Notes under the pieces: generated by a model
The model's database searches: none
Told to the model about the DNA's origin: nothing
What the model saw: only the letters and a program-made list of their open reading frames with translations
Assembly: GCA_965116235.1 (NCBI GenBank)
Contig: OZ220496.1
Span: 1,984,001 to 2,048,000 of the forward strand
Reading direction: 5' to 3'
Length of the DNA: 64,000 bases
Source: MPNP01 sp965116235
Lineage (GTDB): Bacteria; Pseudomonadota; Alphaproteobacteria; Rhodobacterales; Rhodobacteraceae
Part shown: positions 50,269-58,884 of the stretch, one piece after another
How the letters are laid out: each line of letters begins with the position of its first letter
Position numbering within the stretch: the stretch's first letter is position 1
Position numbers and translations under genes: made by a program

Positions 50269-51027
50269 ATGAGAAATCGCCAGATTCGGTCCAGGTTATT
50301 TGTTCAAGCACCATTGTCGAAAGGGACGATTATAACCATTACCGATCGCCAGTTTCACTATCTTAAAAATGTTCTCAGGGTCAAGACCGATCAATCGATT
50401 TCTCTATTCAACGGATTGGATGGTGAATGGCTATGCTCGGTCGGTGAGATTGCGGCCAAGCGGATAGTTGCGACCTGTCATGAACGGACTGCCAGGCAAA
50501 CCCGGTTACCCGATGTGTGGTATCTGCCCGCTCCACTTAAGAAAACCCGATTTGACTTTGCCGTTGAGAAGGCAACCGAACTCGGTGTCTCCCGAATTGT
50601 TCCGGTGGTCACCGAGTTGACCCAGACCTCCCGTGTGGCAACGGATCGACTGCAGAAGATAGCCCTTGAGGCCACCGAACAGTGCGGTGGACTTGAGGTG
50701 CCCAAGGTTGACCAGCAAGTCAAACTCAACGACTTGCTTCGGGACTGGCCAAAAAACCGCACATTGTTGTTTTGTGACGAAAGCAACCATATCTTTGATG
50801 CCAAGCTCTTCGAGCACAATGAGACGGAATCGCTGGCGGTTCTGGTGGGCCCTGAAGGGGGATTTTCTGAATCGGAACGCGATGTCATCAAAGCCCAGCC
50901 CCATGTCCGACCTGTATCTCTTGGACACCGCATTCTGCGGGCGGAAACGGCAGCCGTTGCGGCTCTCACGCTGATCAACCTTCTAGGGTTGAAGCAAACG
51001 AATCAGAATCGGTCGCGGATGAATTGA
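50269..51027 (+). CDS. rsmE: RsmE, 16S rRNA (uracil-1498-N3)-methyltransferase
   Basis: SPOUT-class methyltransferase of 252 aa. An N-terminal PUA-like domain (HYLKNVLRVKTDQSISLFNG) is followed by the trefoil-knot SAM site with VLVGPEGGFSESE and the terminal LGHRILRAETAAVAAL block. Start ATG 50269 (MRNRQIRSRLFV). Its place between ubiA and gshA is the conserved alphaproteobacterial order. Confidence 0.95.
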   Translation: MRNRQIRSRLFVQAPLSKGTIITITDRQFHYLKNVLRVKTDQSISLFNGLDGEWLCSVGEIAAKRIVATCHERTARQTRLPDVWYLPAPLKKTRFDFAVEKATELGVSRIVPVVTELTQTSRVATDRLQKIALEATEQCGGLEVPKVDQQVKLNDLLRDWPKNRTLLFCDESNHIFDAKLFEHNETESLAVLVGPEGGFSESERDVIKAQPHVRPVSLGHRILRAETAAVAALTLINLLGLKQTNQNRSRMN

Positions 51028-51136
51028 GTATGCAAAGACAGACTGGCTTTGAACAGGCTTGACTTGCCTGCCCCTGAACCCGACGATGGAAGATCTGTAG
51101 AGTCCCATTTCAAATAACGGAACAGTACGTCACGCC

Positions 51137-52510
51137 ATGTCCATTCCTCAAGCCGGCGGCACGGTCATTGAAAGCTTCGAGCAACTTGTAGGCTTCTTCG
51201 AAGCCGGATGCAAGCCCATGAGTCGGTGGCGCATTGGCACCGAGCATGAGAAATTCGGCTTTAACGCCGCATCAAGACAACCCCTTGCCTACGAAGGTGA
51301 CTGTTCGATCAAGACATTGCTGACCGGGCTCAAGGACAGTTTTGACTGGCAGCCTGTTTACGAAGGACAGCACCTGATTGGGTTGACCAAAAATGGAGCC
51401 AACATTTCCTTGGAACCCGGTGGACAGATCGAGCTTTCCGGCGCTCCGCTCACCAATCTTCACGCCACGCGCAGCGAACTGGACCGGCATTTGCACGAGA
51501 TCAATCACGTCGGTCGTGAGATGGGAGCCAAATTTCTGGCTATTGGAGCCGCTCCGGAATGGCCCCATGAACACATGCCGGTCTTGCCAAAGGGACGCTA
51601 TAAGCTGATGACCGATTACATGCGCAAGGTTGGGCGGTTCGGCGTCAACATGATGTACAGAACCTGTACGGTGCAGGTGAACCTCGACTACAGTTCGGAG
51701 GCGGACATGGTCAAGAAGTTCAGGGTCGCGCTGGCCTTGCAACCTGTGGCGACGGCCCTGTTTGCCAACTCCCCCTTTTTTGAGAGGAAACGGTCGGGAT
51801 ATATGTCTACACGCAGCCGGTTCTGGCTGGATCTGGATCAAGACCGCACCGGAATGTTGCCTTTTGTGTTCGATGAGGGATTCGGTTTTGAGCGCTGGGC
51901 TGAGTATGCCATTGATGTTCCCATGTACTTCGTGCTGCAAGACGGCAATTTTCTGGATGCGCGCGGACTTTCCTTTCGTTCCTTTACAGAAGGAAAACTG
52001 CCCATCCTGCCGAACCGCTTGCCCAGGGATTCTGACTGGGCCAATCATCTGACGACCATCTTTCCCGAAGTTCGTGTCAAGAGATTCATCGAAATGCGCG
52101 GTGCCGACATGGGATCAAGACAGCATGTCTTGGCTCTGCCAGCTTACTGGACAGGCCTGATGTACGATCAAAGGGCCCTCGATGGAGCGTGGGAGCTGGT
52201 AAAGAGCCTGGATGAGGACATGCGCGAGGGGTTGAGGGAAGAAGCCGCCCGTTGCGGCCTCAAAGGATCTTACAAGAATGTCAGACTGTTGGATCTGGCT
52301 CAGGAGACGCTGAAACTCGCACACTCCGGTCTGAGCCATCGTGGAGAGCGCTCCTTGCAATGGGACCGCAAGGACGAGACGCAGTATTTGGAACCGCTCT
52401 GGGATGCCGTTCAATCCGGACAGTCTCCGGCGGAGTTGCTGATAGACAAGGTCGCACACGAATGGAATGGCAATCTCGAGCCGATCTACGACTATTGCAG
52501 CATCGAATGA
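51137..52510 (+). CDS. gshA: Glutamate-cysteine ligase (plant/alphaproteobacterial type)
   Basis: First step of glutathione synthesis, 457 aa of the GCS2-type family shared by plants and alphaproteobacteria. Conserved segments are RIGTEHEKFGFN, ISLEPGGQIELSG, MPKGRYKLM-like (VLPKGRYKLMTDYM), TCTVQVNLDYSSE, FIEMRGADMG and LPAYWTGLMYD. It is convergent with plsY, with 36 bases between stops. The partner gshB is not in the window. Confidence 0.94.
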   Translation: MSIPQAGGTVIESFEQLVGFFEAGCKPMSRWRIGTEHEKFGFNAASRQPLAYEGDCSIKTLLTGLKDSFDWQPVYEGQHLIGLTKNGANISLEPGGQIELSGAPLTNLHATRSELDRHLHEINHVGREMGAKFLAIGAAPEWPHEHMPVLPKGRYKLMTDYMRKVGRFGVNMMYRTCTVQVNLDYSSEADMVKKFRVALALQPVATALFANSPFFERKRSGYMSTRSRFWLDLDQDRTGMLPFVFDEGFGFERWAEYAIDVPMYFVLQDGNFLDARGLSFRSFTEGKLPILPNRLPRDSDWANHLTTIFPEVRVKRFIEMRGADMGSRQHVLALPAYWTGLMYDQRALDGAWELVKSLDEDMREGLREEAARCGLKGSYKNVRLLDLAQETLKLAHSGLSHRGERSLQWDRKDETQYLEPLWDAVQSGQSPAELLIDKVAHEWNGNLEPIYDYCSIE

Positions 52511-52546
52511 GATGCGAACAAGACCAGCCCGATGACGGGTATGAGT

Positions 52547-53152
52547 TCAGAATTTTATTCGGGATTCCTGACCGGCCAGAATCCGTTGGATGTTGGGGCG
52601 ATGCCGGATCCACACGAGAACGGTCAGCGGGATTGACAGCCAAAGATAGTCATGGGAACCCAGAAGGGCCAAAACAATCGGGTATGCCAAAACGGCGATC
52701 AGGGCTGCAAGAGAGGCCATTCGGGATAATCCGGCAATCCCCAGCCAAACGCCGGCAACGATTGTTCCGGCAAGTGGTGTGACCGCAAGCGTGAGGCCAA
52801 AAAACGTAGCGACACCCTTGCCCCCCTTGAAACGATGCCAGATCGGCCACAGGTGCCCCAGGAAACAGGCCATTCCAGTCATTTGCATCAGGACAGGATC
52901 ATCCGTCATGATCTTGACGGCCAACACCGGGAGAAATCCCTTGCTCACATCCAGAATCAGGGTCAAGCCGGCCGCCCAGTGATTTCCAGTCCGCAGAACA
53001 TTGGTCGTTCCCAGGTTTCCGGAACCGATTTCCCTCAAGTTGCCCAAACCGAAACACTTGGCCATCAAGACGGCAAACGAGACAGACCCAAGCGCATAGG
53101 CCGAGACGATGAAGAACACCATTGCGAAGACAGGCGTATCCAAGGATTCCAT
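52547..53152 (-). CDS. plsY: PlsY, acyl-phosphate:glycerol-3-phosphate acyltransferase
   Basis: Membrane enzyme of 201 aa that makes lysophosphatidic acid from acyl-phosphate. It has four to five helices and the conserved loops GSGNLGTTNVLRT (motif 1), GHLWPIWHRFKGGKGVAT (motif 2) and a final DYLWLSIPLTV region. It sits downstream of the pyrC'-like gene by five bases, an arrangement common in alphaproteobacteria (pyrB-pyrC-plsY). Confidence 0.95.
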   Translation of the reverse strand: MESLDTPVFAMVFFIVSAYALGSVSFAVLMAKCFGLGNLREIGSGNLGTTNVLRTGNHWAAGLTLILDVSKGFLPVLAVKIMTDDPVLMQMTGMACFLGHLWPIWHRFKGGKGVATFFGLTLAVTPLAGTIVAGVWLGIAGLSRMASLAALIAVLAYPIVLALLGSHDYLWLSIPLTVLVWIRHRPNIQRILAGQESRIKF

Positions 53153-53157
53153 TGGCC

Positions 53158-54441
53158 TTAACGACTGTAAACCAGTTTCCCTCCAACCATCGTATGGATG
53201 ACTTTTCCTTGCAGGGTCTGTCGGTCGAAGGGGGTGTTTTTTGATTTGGACGAGAGAGTGTGTCGATCCAGAACAAAGGGCTGATCGGGATCAAAAACAA
53301 TGAGGTCAGCCAAGTGACCCTTGGCCATACGTCCCGATTCCAGCCCGAGGCGTCGGGACGGATTGTAGGATAGCACTTCGAAGAGTTTGGGCAGACCGAT
53401 TTCATCGGCATGGTACAGCCGCAGTGCCACGGGTAAAAGCGTTTCCAGTCCGACTGCTCCGCTTGCGGCAGTATCATAAGGCAGGCGCTTTGATTCCTCA
53501 TCTTGGGGCGTGTGCATGGAAGACAGGATGGAAATGATCCCTTCCTGTACGGCACTTACAACCGCCTGGCGGTCTTCTTCGGCCCGCAAAGGGGGCTTGA
53601 TCTTGAAGAAGGTTCGATACTCTCCGACATCCAGATCGTTCAAGGTCAGGTGGTGAATGGATACTCCGGCCGAGACATCCAATTGTCGATCGAGTGCATT
53701 TCTAAAGATGGTTAAGCCTTCGGACGTTGTAACCTGATCCGCATGGTAAACGGCATGGGTCAGTTCGACCAGAGCCAGATCTCTTTCCAGCCCTATTCGT
53801 TCAGCCATCGCCGGAACGCTTGCAAGACCCTTGAGGGTAGCAAACTGGCCAGCCGTGGCCGATGCTCCCTTTGTCAGCCACGGATCTTGCGGATGTCCCA
53901 TGACGGGCACCCCGCGTTGAGCACAGTACTTCAGGCAATTGGCCATGACCTTGGCATTCGTGATGAAATGATCACAGTCCGAGAAGGCTATCGCGCCGGC
54001 CTGGCGCAACAAGGCAATTTCAGCGATTTCCTCGCCCCTGCGGCCCTTTGTCAGAGTGGCCATTGGGAATACCCGAATGCGGGTGGCGGACTGGGCTCGT
54101 CGAACGAAGAACTCAAGGGTTTCGGGATTGTCTATGGACGGTGTGGTGTCCGGCCGTGTGACCATGGTCGTGACGCCTCCCTTGGCCGCGGCCAGCCCCG
54201 CCGTTCTGAAACTCTCCTTGTGTCGTTCGCCGGGCTCGCCGATCTTCACTCCAATGTCGACGATTCCCGGCGCAATATACAAGCCCTGGCAGTCAACGCA
54301 TTCGGTGTCAGCCGGGACCTGTATGGGACGATCCTGGACATCAACGATTCGGTCGCCGTCAATGGCCACATCACCATCCAGAACGGAACCGGCTTGCGGG
54401 TCAATGATGCGCGCATTCCTGAAGACCAGCATGGCATTCAC
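53158..54441 (-). CDS. pyrX: Dihydroorotase-like protein, probably non-catalytic (PyrC'/PyrX type)
   Basis: Amidohydrolase-fold protein of 427 aa in operon with pyrB, overlapping it by four bases. The segment where active dihydroorotases have the metal-binding HxH (DxHxHLREPG) reads VDIGVKIGEPGER, so both histidines are lost. Later segments TRPDTTPSIDNPETL, VMGHPQDPW and HHLTLND keep the fold pattern. This matches the PyrC' proteins of Pseudomonas, which lack dihydroorotase activity but are needed to assemble aspartate transcarbamoylase. A catalytic pyrC must then exist elsewhere. The function is by analogy; the missing histidines are read directly. Confidence 0.85.
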   Translation of the reverse strand: MNAMLVFRNARIIDPQAGSVLDGDVAIDGDRIVDVQDRPIQVPADTECVDCQGLYIAPGIVDIGVKIGEPGERHKESFRTAGLAAAKGGVTTMVTRPDTTPSIDNPETLEFFVRRAQSATRIRVFPMATLTKGRRGEEIAEIALLRQAGAIAFSDCDHFITNAKVMANCLKYCAQRGVPVMGHPQDPWLTKGASATAGQFATLKGLASVPAMAERIGLERDLALVELTHAVYHADQVTTSEGLTIFRNALDRQLDVSAGVSIHHLTLNDLDVGEYRTFFKIKPPLRAEEDRQAVVSAVQEGIISILSSMHTPQDEESKRLPYDTAASGAVGLETLLPVALRLYHADEIGLPKLFEVLSYNPSRRLGLESGRMAKGHLADLIVFDPDQPFVLDRHTLSSKSKNTPFDRQTLQGKVIHTMVGGKLVYSR

Positions 54442-55388
54442 AGAGCGTCGTCAGCGGTGCGGGACTGACACAGGAGTTGCATGACGGCCATCCGGGTCGC
54501 CACACCGATTTCGACCTGATGCTGAATAACCGAGTGATTGATGTCATCGGCCAGTTCGCCATCTATCTCGATACCCCTGTTCATGGGACCGGGGTGCATC
54601 ACGATCGCATCGGGCTTGGCGAATTTCAGATTGTCGTAATTGAGACCGTATGTGCTGTAGTATTCTCGAATTGACGGAACATACGCGGCTTCCATGCGTT
54701 CCGTCTGCAATCGGAGCATCATGATCACATCGACATCCCGAATGCCCTCTTCAAACTGGTCGTGAACCTCAACTCCAAAGCGTTCGACATGCGACGGAAT
54801 AAGAGTGCTTGGGCCCACCAGACGAACGGTGCTGTTCATTTTGCTGAGGAGCAGCAAGTTGGACCGGGCCACGCGAGAATGCTTGATATCACCACAAATG
54901 GCTATTTTCAGGCCGCTCAAGGTATTCTTGGCCTGGCGGATGGTGAGTGCGTCAAGCAACGCCTGGGTCGGGTGCTCGTGTGTTCCGTCCCCAGCGTTGA
55001 TCACAGCGCAATGAACCTTGTCGGCAATAAGGCTCGGTGCACCCGATAGCGGATGGCGTATGACCAGCAAGTCCGGTTGCATGGCGTTCAGGGTCAGAGC
55101 GGTGTCAATGAGGGACTCGCCCTTTCGGAGCGAACTGTGCGTGACGCTGAGATTCATCACGTCCGCACCCAGGCGCTTGCCGGCCAGTTCAAAACTGGCC
55201 TGAGTGCGTGTCGAGTTCTCAAAAAAGAGGTTCACCAGAGTCTTGCCCTCAAGTAGGCCTTGGCGCTTGAGCGACTGACGGTTGATCTGGATGAATTCCT
55301 CGGCCTTGTCCAAGATTGTCTCAATCGTCGGAACCGAAAGTTTTTCAATGCTTAACAGGTGTCTTATGTTCAGATTCCCAACAACCAC
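54438..55388 (-). CDS. pyrB: Aspartate carbamoyltransferase catalytic chain
   Basis: Makes N-carbamoyl-aspartate from carbamoyl phosphate and aspartate, 316 aa. Conserved segments are FFENSTRTQASFELAGKRLG (carbamoyl-phosphate site), HPTQALLD, DIKHSRVARSN and MHPGPMNRGIEI. It starts at ATG 55388, leads the pyrB-pyrC'-plsY operon, and has no pyrI regulatory subunit beside it, in keeping with a PyrB-PyrC' complex. Confidence 0.95.
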   Translation of the reverse strand: MVVGNLNIRHLLSIEKLSVPTIETILDKAEEFIQINRQSLKRQGLLEGKTLVNLFFENSTRTQASFELAGKRLGADVMNLSVTHSSLRKGESLIDTALTLNAMQPDLLVIRHPLSGAPSLIADKVHCAVINAGDGTHEHPTQALLDALTIRQAKNTLSGLKIAICGDIKHSRVARSNLLLLSKMNSTVRLVGPSTLIPSHVERFGVEVHDQFEEGIRDVDVIMMLRLQTERMEAAYVPSIREYYSTYGLNYDNLKFAKPDAIVMHPGPMNRGIEIDGELADDINHSVIQHQVEIGVATRMAVMQLLCQSRTADDAL

Positions 55389-55507
55389 GTATCCGGTGCA
55401 AAGAGCAACCTATCAAATTTCCTTCAATAAACTAAAATGATGTGGGGATAAAAATAACTTTATTGTTGGCCGGACGAATCACAAGCCGGCGGTTTGCAGA
55501 TTGATTC

Positions 55508-56341
55508 ATGGAACTGAATGGTGATCTGAGGGAGTTGCTGCGGTATCAGGTTGAACTTGGTATTGACGAGGCCATTACCACGAAGTCGATAAACAGGCTG
55601 GCATCCCCGAAATCCTTTCAAGAAAAAATTGCGCTACAATCAGCGCCAGAGCCACGACCTGACATTCATCCAACGCCGACAGAGGCATCTCGTCCTCATA
55701 CCCTGATACCGCCAAGCAAGCCGCCCGCTATCAGCACAGCGACACAAAGGGCTCTTGAACTTGTATCTCAGGTGAATACCCTTGAGGAACTGAGAGAGGC
55801 TCTGGGACAGTTCGAGGAGTGCGACTACCGGAAAACGGCCAAGAATCTGGTTTTTTCCGATGGCAACCCGGAGGCCATGATCATGATCGTCGGTGAAGCG
55901 CCCGGCCGGGAAGAAGATGTTCAAGGGAAGCCGTTTGTCGGCCAGTCGGGACAACTCCTTGAGAAGATATTTTCCGAAGCCGGCTTGTCACGTCATCATC
56001 AAAAGCCTCACGAATCGCTTTATATCACGAACTCTATCAACTGGCGACCGCCGGGTAATCAGACACCCCCACCAGAGGACATTGCAATGTTCAGGCCCTT
56101 TCTCATGCGGCATATTGAGTTGATCAAGCCGAAAATTCTGGTGCTGACGGGCAATTCTTCCTGTCAGGCCGTCATCAATCAATCCGGTATAACAAAGTTG
56201 CGGGGCAACTGGATTGAACATGATGACTACTTGATCATGCCGATCGTTCATCCGGCTTTTTTGCTCAGAAATTTTGCCTTCAAGAAGCGGACCTGGACGG
56301 ATGTTCTGAGAATCAAGCAACAGCTGGGGAAACAGGCTTAG
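55508..56341 (+). CDS. Uracil-DNA glycosylase, family 4-like
   Basis: Base-excision repair enzyme of 277 aa. The active-site region is MIVGEAPGREEDVQGKPFVG, followed by SGQLL, the family 4 signature. TNSINWRPPGNQTP and the C-terminal IVHPAFLLRN carry the second catalytic motif. The usual N-terminal CxxC iron-sulfur ligand pair is reduced to one cysteine (FEECDYRKTA), as in alphaproteobacterial versions. An N-terminal extension of about 80 residues is low in conservation and proline-rich. It starts 119 bases from pyrB, divergently, and ends three bases before moaB. Confidence 0.9.
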   Translation: MELNGDLRELLRYQVELGIDEAITTKSINRLASPKSFQEKIALQSAPEPRPDIHPTPTEASRPHTLIPPSKPPAISTATQRALELVSQVNTLEELREALGQFEECDYRKTAKNLVFSDGNPEAMIMIVGEAPGREEDVQGKPFVGQSGQLLEKIFSEAGLSRHHQKPHESLYITNSINWRPPGNQTPPPEDIAMFRPFLMRHIELIKPKILVLTGNSSCQAVINQSGITKLRGNWIEHDDYLIMPIVHPAFLLRNFAFKKRTWTDVLRIKQQLGKQA

Positions 56342-56344
56342 ACC

Positions 56345-56884
56345 GTGAATCAGCGATCCGACATCGAATTTGTGCCGGTCAATATGGCCCTGATGACCGT
56401 GTCGGACACGCGCACTCTGGAAAATGACAAATCCGGCCAGATCCTTCGGGACAAGGCAATTGAAGCTGGCCATCATGTCCGTGAACGCGTCATTGTACAA
56501 GACGATTTGGCAACGATAGTCAGACAGTTGACGAAATGGGTTGACGCTCGCGATATTGATGTCGTCATTTCGACGGGAGGAACAGGCCTGACAGGACGCG
56601 ATGTCACGGTTGAGGCCCATCAGAGCTTGTACGAAAAGGAAATAACCGGATTTGCGACTATTTTTGCCTTGGTCTCATTTTCCGCGATCAAGGCCTCGGC
56701 AGTACAGTCCCGGGCTTGTGCCGGCGTTGCGAATGGAACGTATCTTTTTGCTCTTCCGGGATCACCCGGAGCCTGTCTGGATGCTTGGGAAGCCATTTTG
56801 CGCCCGCAATTGGACATTCGAAACAGGCCATGCAATTTTGTCGAGATCATGCCGCGCTTGGAAGAGCACAAAAGACAGAAGTGA
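56345..56884 (+). CDS. moaB: MoaB, molybdenum cofactor biosynthesis protein B
   Basis: MoaB/MogA-type protein of 179 aa that likely adenylylates molybdopterin before metal insertion. The family motif STGGTGLTGRDVTVEA is intact, and VSDTRTLENDKSG near the N-terminus is the usual opening. The start is GTG 56345, three bases after the glycosylase stop. With moaD, moaE and two molybdoenzymes it shows that molybdenum cofactor supply is important in this organism. Confidence 0.93.
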   Translation: MNQRSDIEFVPVNMALMTVSDTRTLENDKSGQILRDKAIEAGHHVRERVIVQDDLATIVRQLTKWVDARDIDVVISTGGTGLTGRDVTVEAHQSLYEKEITGFATIFALVSFSAIKASAVQSRACAGVANGTYLFALPGSPGACLDAWEAILRPQLDIRNRPCNFVEIMPRLEEHKRQK

Positions 56885-56959
56885 TCACGGTTCGCTCCAT
56901 GAAGTCAACATGACAGGACCTGGACGATTGGTCATCCCCGCCCAGCCGGTTGGATCAAC

Positions 56960-58120
56960 ATGAGATTGGACCTTCATTATCCGGCTATCGCCGATTTGCG
57001 AAAGAGGGCCAAGCGGCGCATCCCCCACTTTGCCTTTGAATATCTTGATAGCGGAACAGGGATACATGAATTGGGAGTGTATGGTAACCGTGAAGGACTG
57101 GATCAGGTGAAATTTCTCCCGACCATCCTGAAGGGCTCCATCGACTTTGAATTGTCTCGGTCATTCATGGGAAAGTCATACTCCTATCCATTTGGGGTTG
57201 CACCGGTGGGCATGGCGGGAGCCATTTGGCCGGGAGCGGAAAAGATGCTGGCCCAGGCCGCCCATGAATTTAACATTCCGTTTGGCTTGTCGACCGTCGC
57301 CACGGCGGTTCCCGAGGATGTGGGTCCCCTGGCCAAGGAAAATGGCTGGTTTCAGTATTATGCCGCTGAGGACCGAAAAATCCATCTCGACATGCTGCGT
57401 CGAGTCCGAGAGGCCGGCTTTTCCAAGCTTGTAATAACTGTTGACGTGCCGGGTGAAAGTCGGCGTGAACGACAAAGACGGGCATTTCTCGAACTGCCAT
57501 TCAGGCTCAATCCCAAGCTGCTCTTGTCGATCCTGATCTGTCCTGCTTGGTGCAAGGCTGTCATAGTCGAGGGCATACCGCGGTTGAAGTTTGTCGACAG
57601 TTATACCGACGTCAATACAGCAGGACGATTCACACACGCCGGAAAGGCCATACGCGGCTATCCCGACTGGGATTTTTTCAAGCGGCTCCGTCAGGAATGG
57701 GATCTTGATCTGATTGTGAAGGGGGTTTTAGATCCCGAAGATGCGGTCAAGCTGAAGGAGGAGGGTGCAGACGGAATTTGGGTTTCAAATCATTCGGGTC
57801 GTCAGTTTGAGGGAGGACCTGCGTCAGTGATTCAGTTGCCTCTCATCAGAGAGGCGGTGGGTCGTGACTACCCACTGGCTTTTGATTCCGGCATTTCGGG
57901 CGGACTTGACATTCTCAGAGCTTATGCTCTTGGGGCGGACTTTGTATTCTTGGGGCGGGGCTTTCTGTATGCCGTTGCAGCCTTTGGCTACAAGGGGGCT
58001 GTCCACCTAATCCATATCTTGGCTGAAGATCTGAAGGCCAACATGGCTCAGATTGGCATTGCTCATCTGAGCGAAGCCCGCAAGAGGCTCTGCAGCGGCA
58101 TTTCATCCAACAGACTTTAG
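56960..58120 (+). CDS. FMN-dependent alpha-hydroxy-acid dehydrogenase (LldD-like)
   Basis: TIM-barrel flavoenzyme of 386 aa in the L-lactate dehydrogenase / glycolate oxidase family. N-terminal FAFEYLDSGTG, APVGMAGAIWPGAEKMLAQA for FMN, ITVDVPGESRRERQR, then WVSNHSGRQFEGGPAS with the catalytic His, and FDSGISGGLDILRAYALGAD with FLGRGFLY for the FMN phosphate. It lacks a signal peptide. L-lactate is the likely substrate, but mandelate-like acids are possible. It is the last core gene before the mobile patch at 58.6 kb. Confidence 0.9.
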   Translation: MRLDLHYPAIADLRKRAKRRIPHFAFEYLDSGTGIHELGVYGNREGLDQVKFLPTILKGSIDFELSRSFMGKSYSYPFGVAPVGMAGAIWPGAEKMLAQAAHEFNIPFGLSTVATAVPEDVGPLAKENGWFQYYAAEDRKIHLDMLRRVREAGFSKLVITVDVPGESRRERQRRAFLELPFRLNPKLLLSILICPAWCKAVIVEGIPRLKFVDSYTDVNTAGRFTHAGKAIRGYPDWDFFKRLRQEWDLDLIVKGVLDPEDAVKLKEEGADGIWVSNHSGRQFEGGPASVIQLPLIREAVGRDYPLAFDSGISGGLDILRAYALGADFVFLGRGFLYAVAAFGYKGAVHLIHILAEDLKANMAQIGIAHLSEARKRLCSGISSNRL

Positions 58121-58648
58121 TAAGAAACACAAACCATAGCCAAACTCATGATATTGACCGGCGTGGAGGTGTATTGAGCATCAGCATAGGGCTTTGACTG
58201 TCCATGAATTACATGCCTTGTTTCTGCAAGATTAACCAGCAATAGACGTATGTCCTGAGTGAGTGTCATTATCCAATGTTCTTGTTTGCTGATTAATGGC
58301 CATTCTCATGATCCCAGTAGTCCTTCCACTCCTTCCAAGGTTTAAGAAATTTGACCATGTCTTCACCCAATTTATGGGGCTTATGTACCTAACTTGAAAG
58401 TCAGATCTTGAATGGTTCCAAGGCTTTATGTGAGCGAACTGACCTGTGTGTCGCGGGGCAACTTCACGCCGAACCGGTCCTTGAGATACGATACATACAG
58501 GTCAATGACCCAAGCCCGCTTCTGCTACAATACCCTCGAATGTTCCGGCGTGGGTCTTGTTTGTGCCGAGAAGTATCGGACACAATCCTGGTACCAGCTA
58601 GGGGCATCGACCGGGTATTCTTGATTCCAGGTTAGCGATATAAGCCCC
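58121..58648. other. Gap between the hydroxy-acid dehydrogenase and the AAA element
   Basis: No whole gene. On the minus strand a short frame at about 58422-58515 reads like a protein end (AWVIDLYVSYLKDRFGVKLP) and stops at TAA, with a stop also just upstream, so it may be a gene remnant of unknown family. Confidence 0.4.
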
Positions 58649-58656
58649 CAATAAAA
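58649..58656. repeat. Left target-site duplication of the AAA element
   Basis: CAATAAAA directly before the left inverted repeat; the same eight bases stand directly after the right inverted repeat at 60447-60454. Confidence 0.75.
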
Positions 58657-58866
58657 GGGAATTATATCCATTAGTGCCATTTTTCCGTTGAAATTCGTGT
58701 TCGAGTGTCTCCAACCAATTGTCGGGCATCAAGGGTCGGCGTGGAACGCCTGTCCGGAGCACAGCCCGACAAGAGCTGGAAGGCGTTCTTCAGTCCGGGG
58801 TCGTTCGAGACGAAGGACTGGAATTGATGTCAAACAACCGGGATGGCACCGATGGATATAATCCCC
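58657..58866. mobile_element. Internally deleted copy of the same insertion sequence (210 bp)
   Basis: It runs from the left end at 58657 to an inverted end at 58841-58866 (reverse complement GGGGATTATATCCATCGGTG). Inside, the plus strand ends a coding frame with GAQPDKSWKAFFSPGSFETK before a TGA at about 58824, which looks like a transposase C-terminus. A matching C-terminus (GAQSGNIRQTFFNPVAFKTK) lies inside the short element at 62279-62484, in the opposite orientation. Confidence 0.6.
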
Positions 58867-58884
58867 CTTGGCAAGCTTGGGCAT

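Noticed and set aside
58408..58635. Two overlapping plus-strand frames of about 70 aa
   Set aside because: They overlap each other in different frames and read like random translation; a minus-strand scrap there looks more protein-like but is interrupted.
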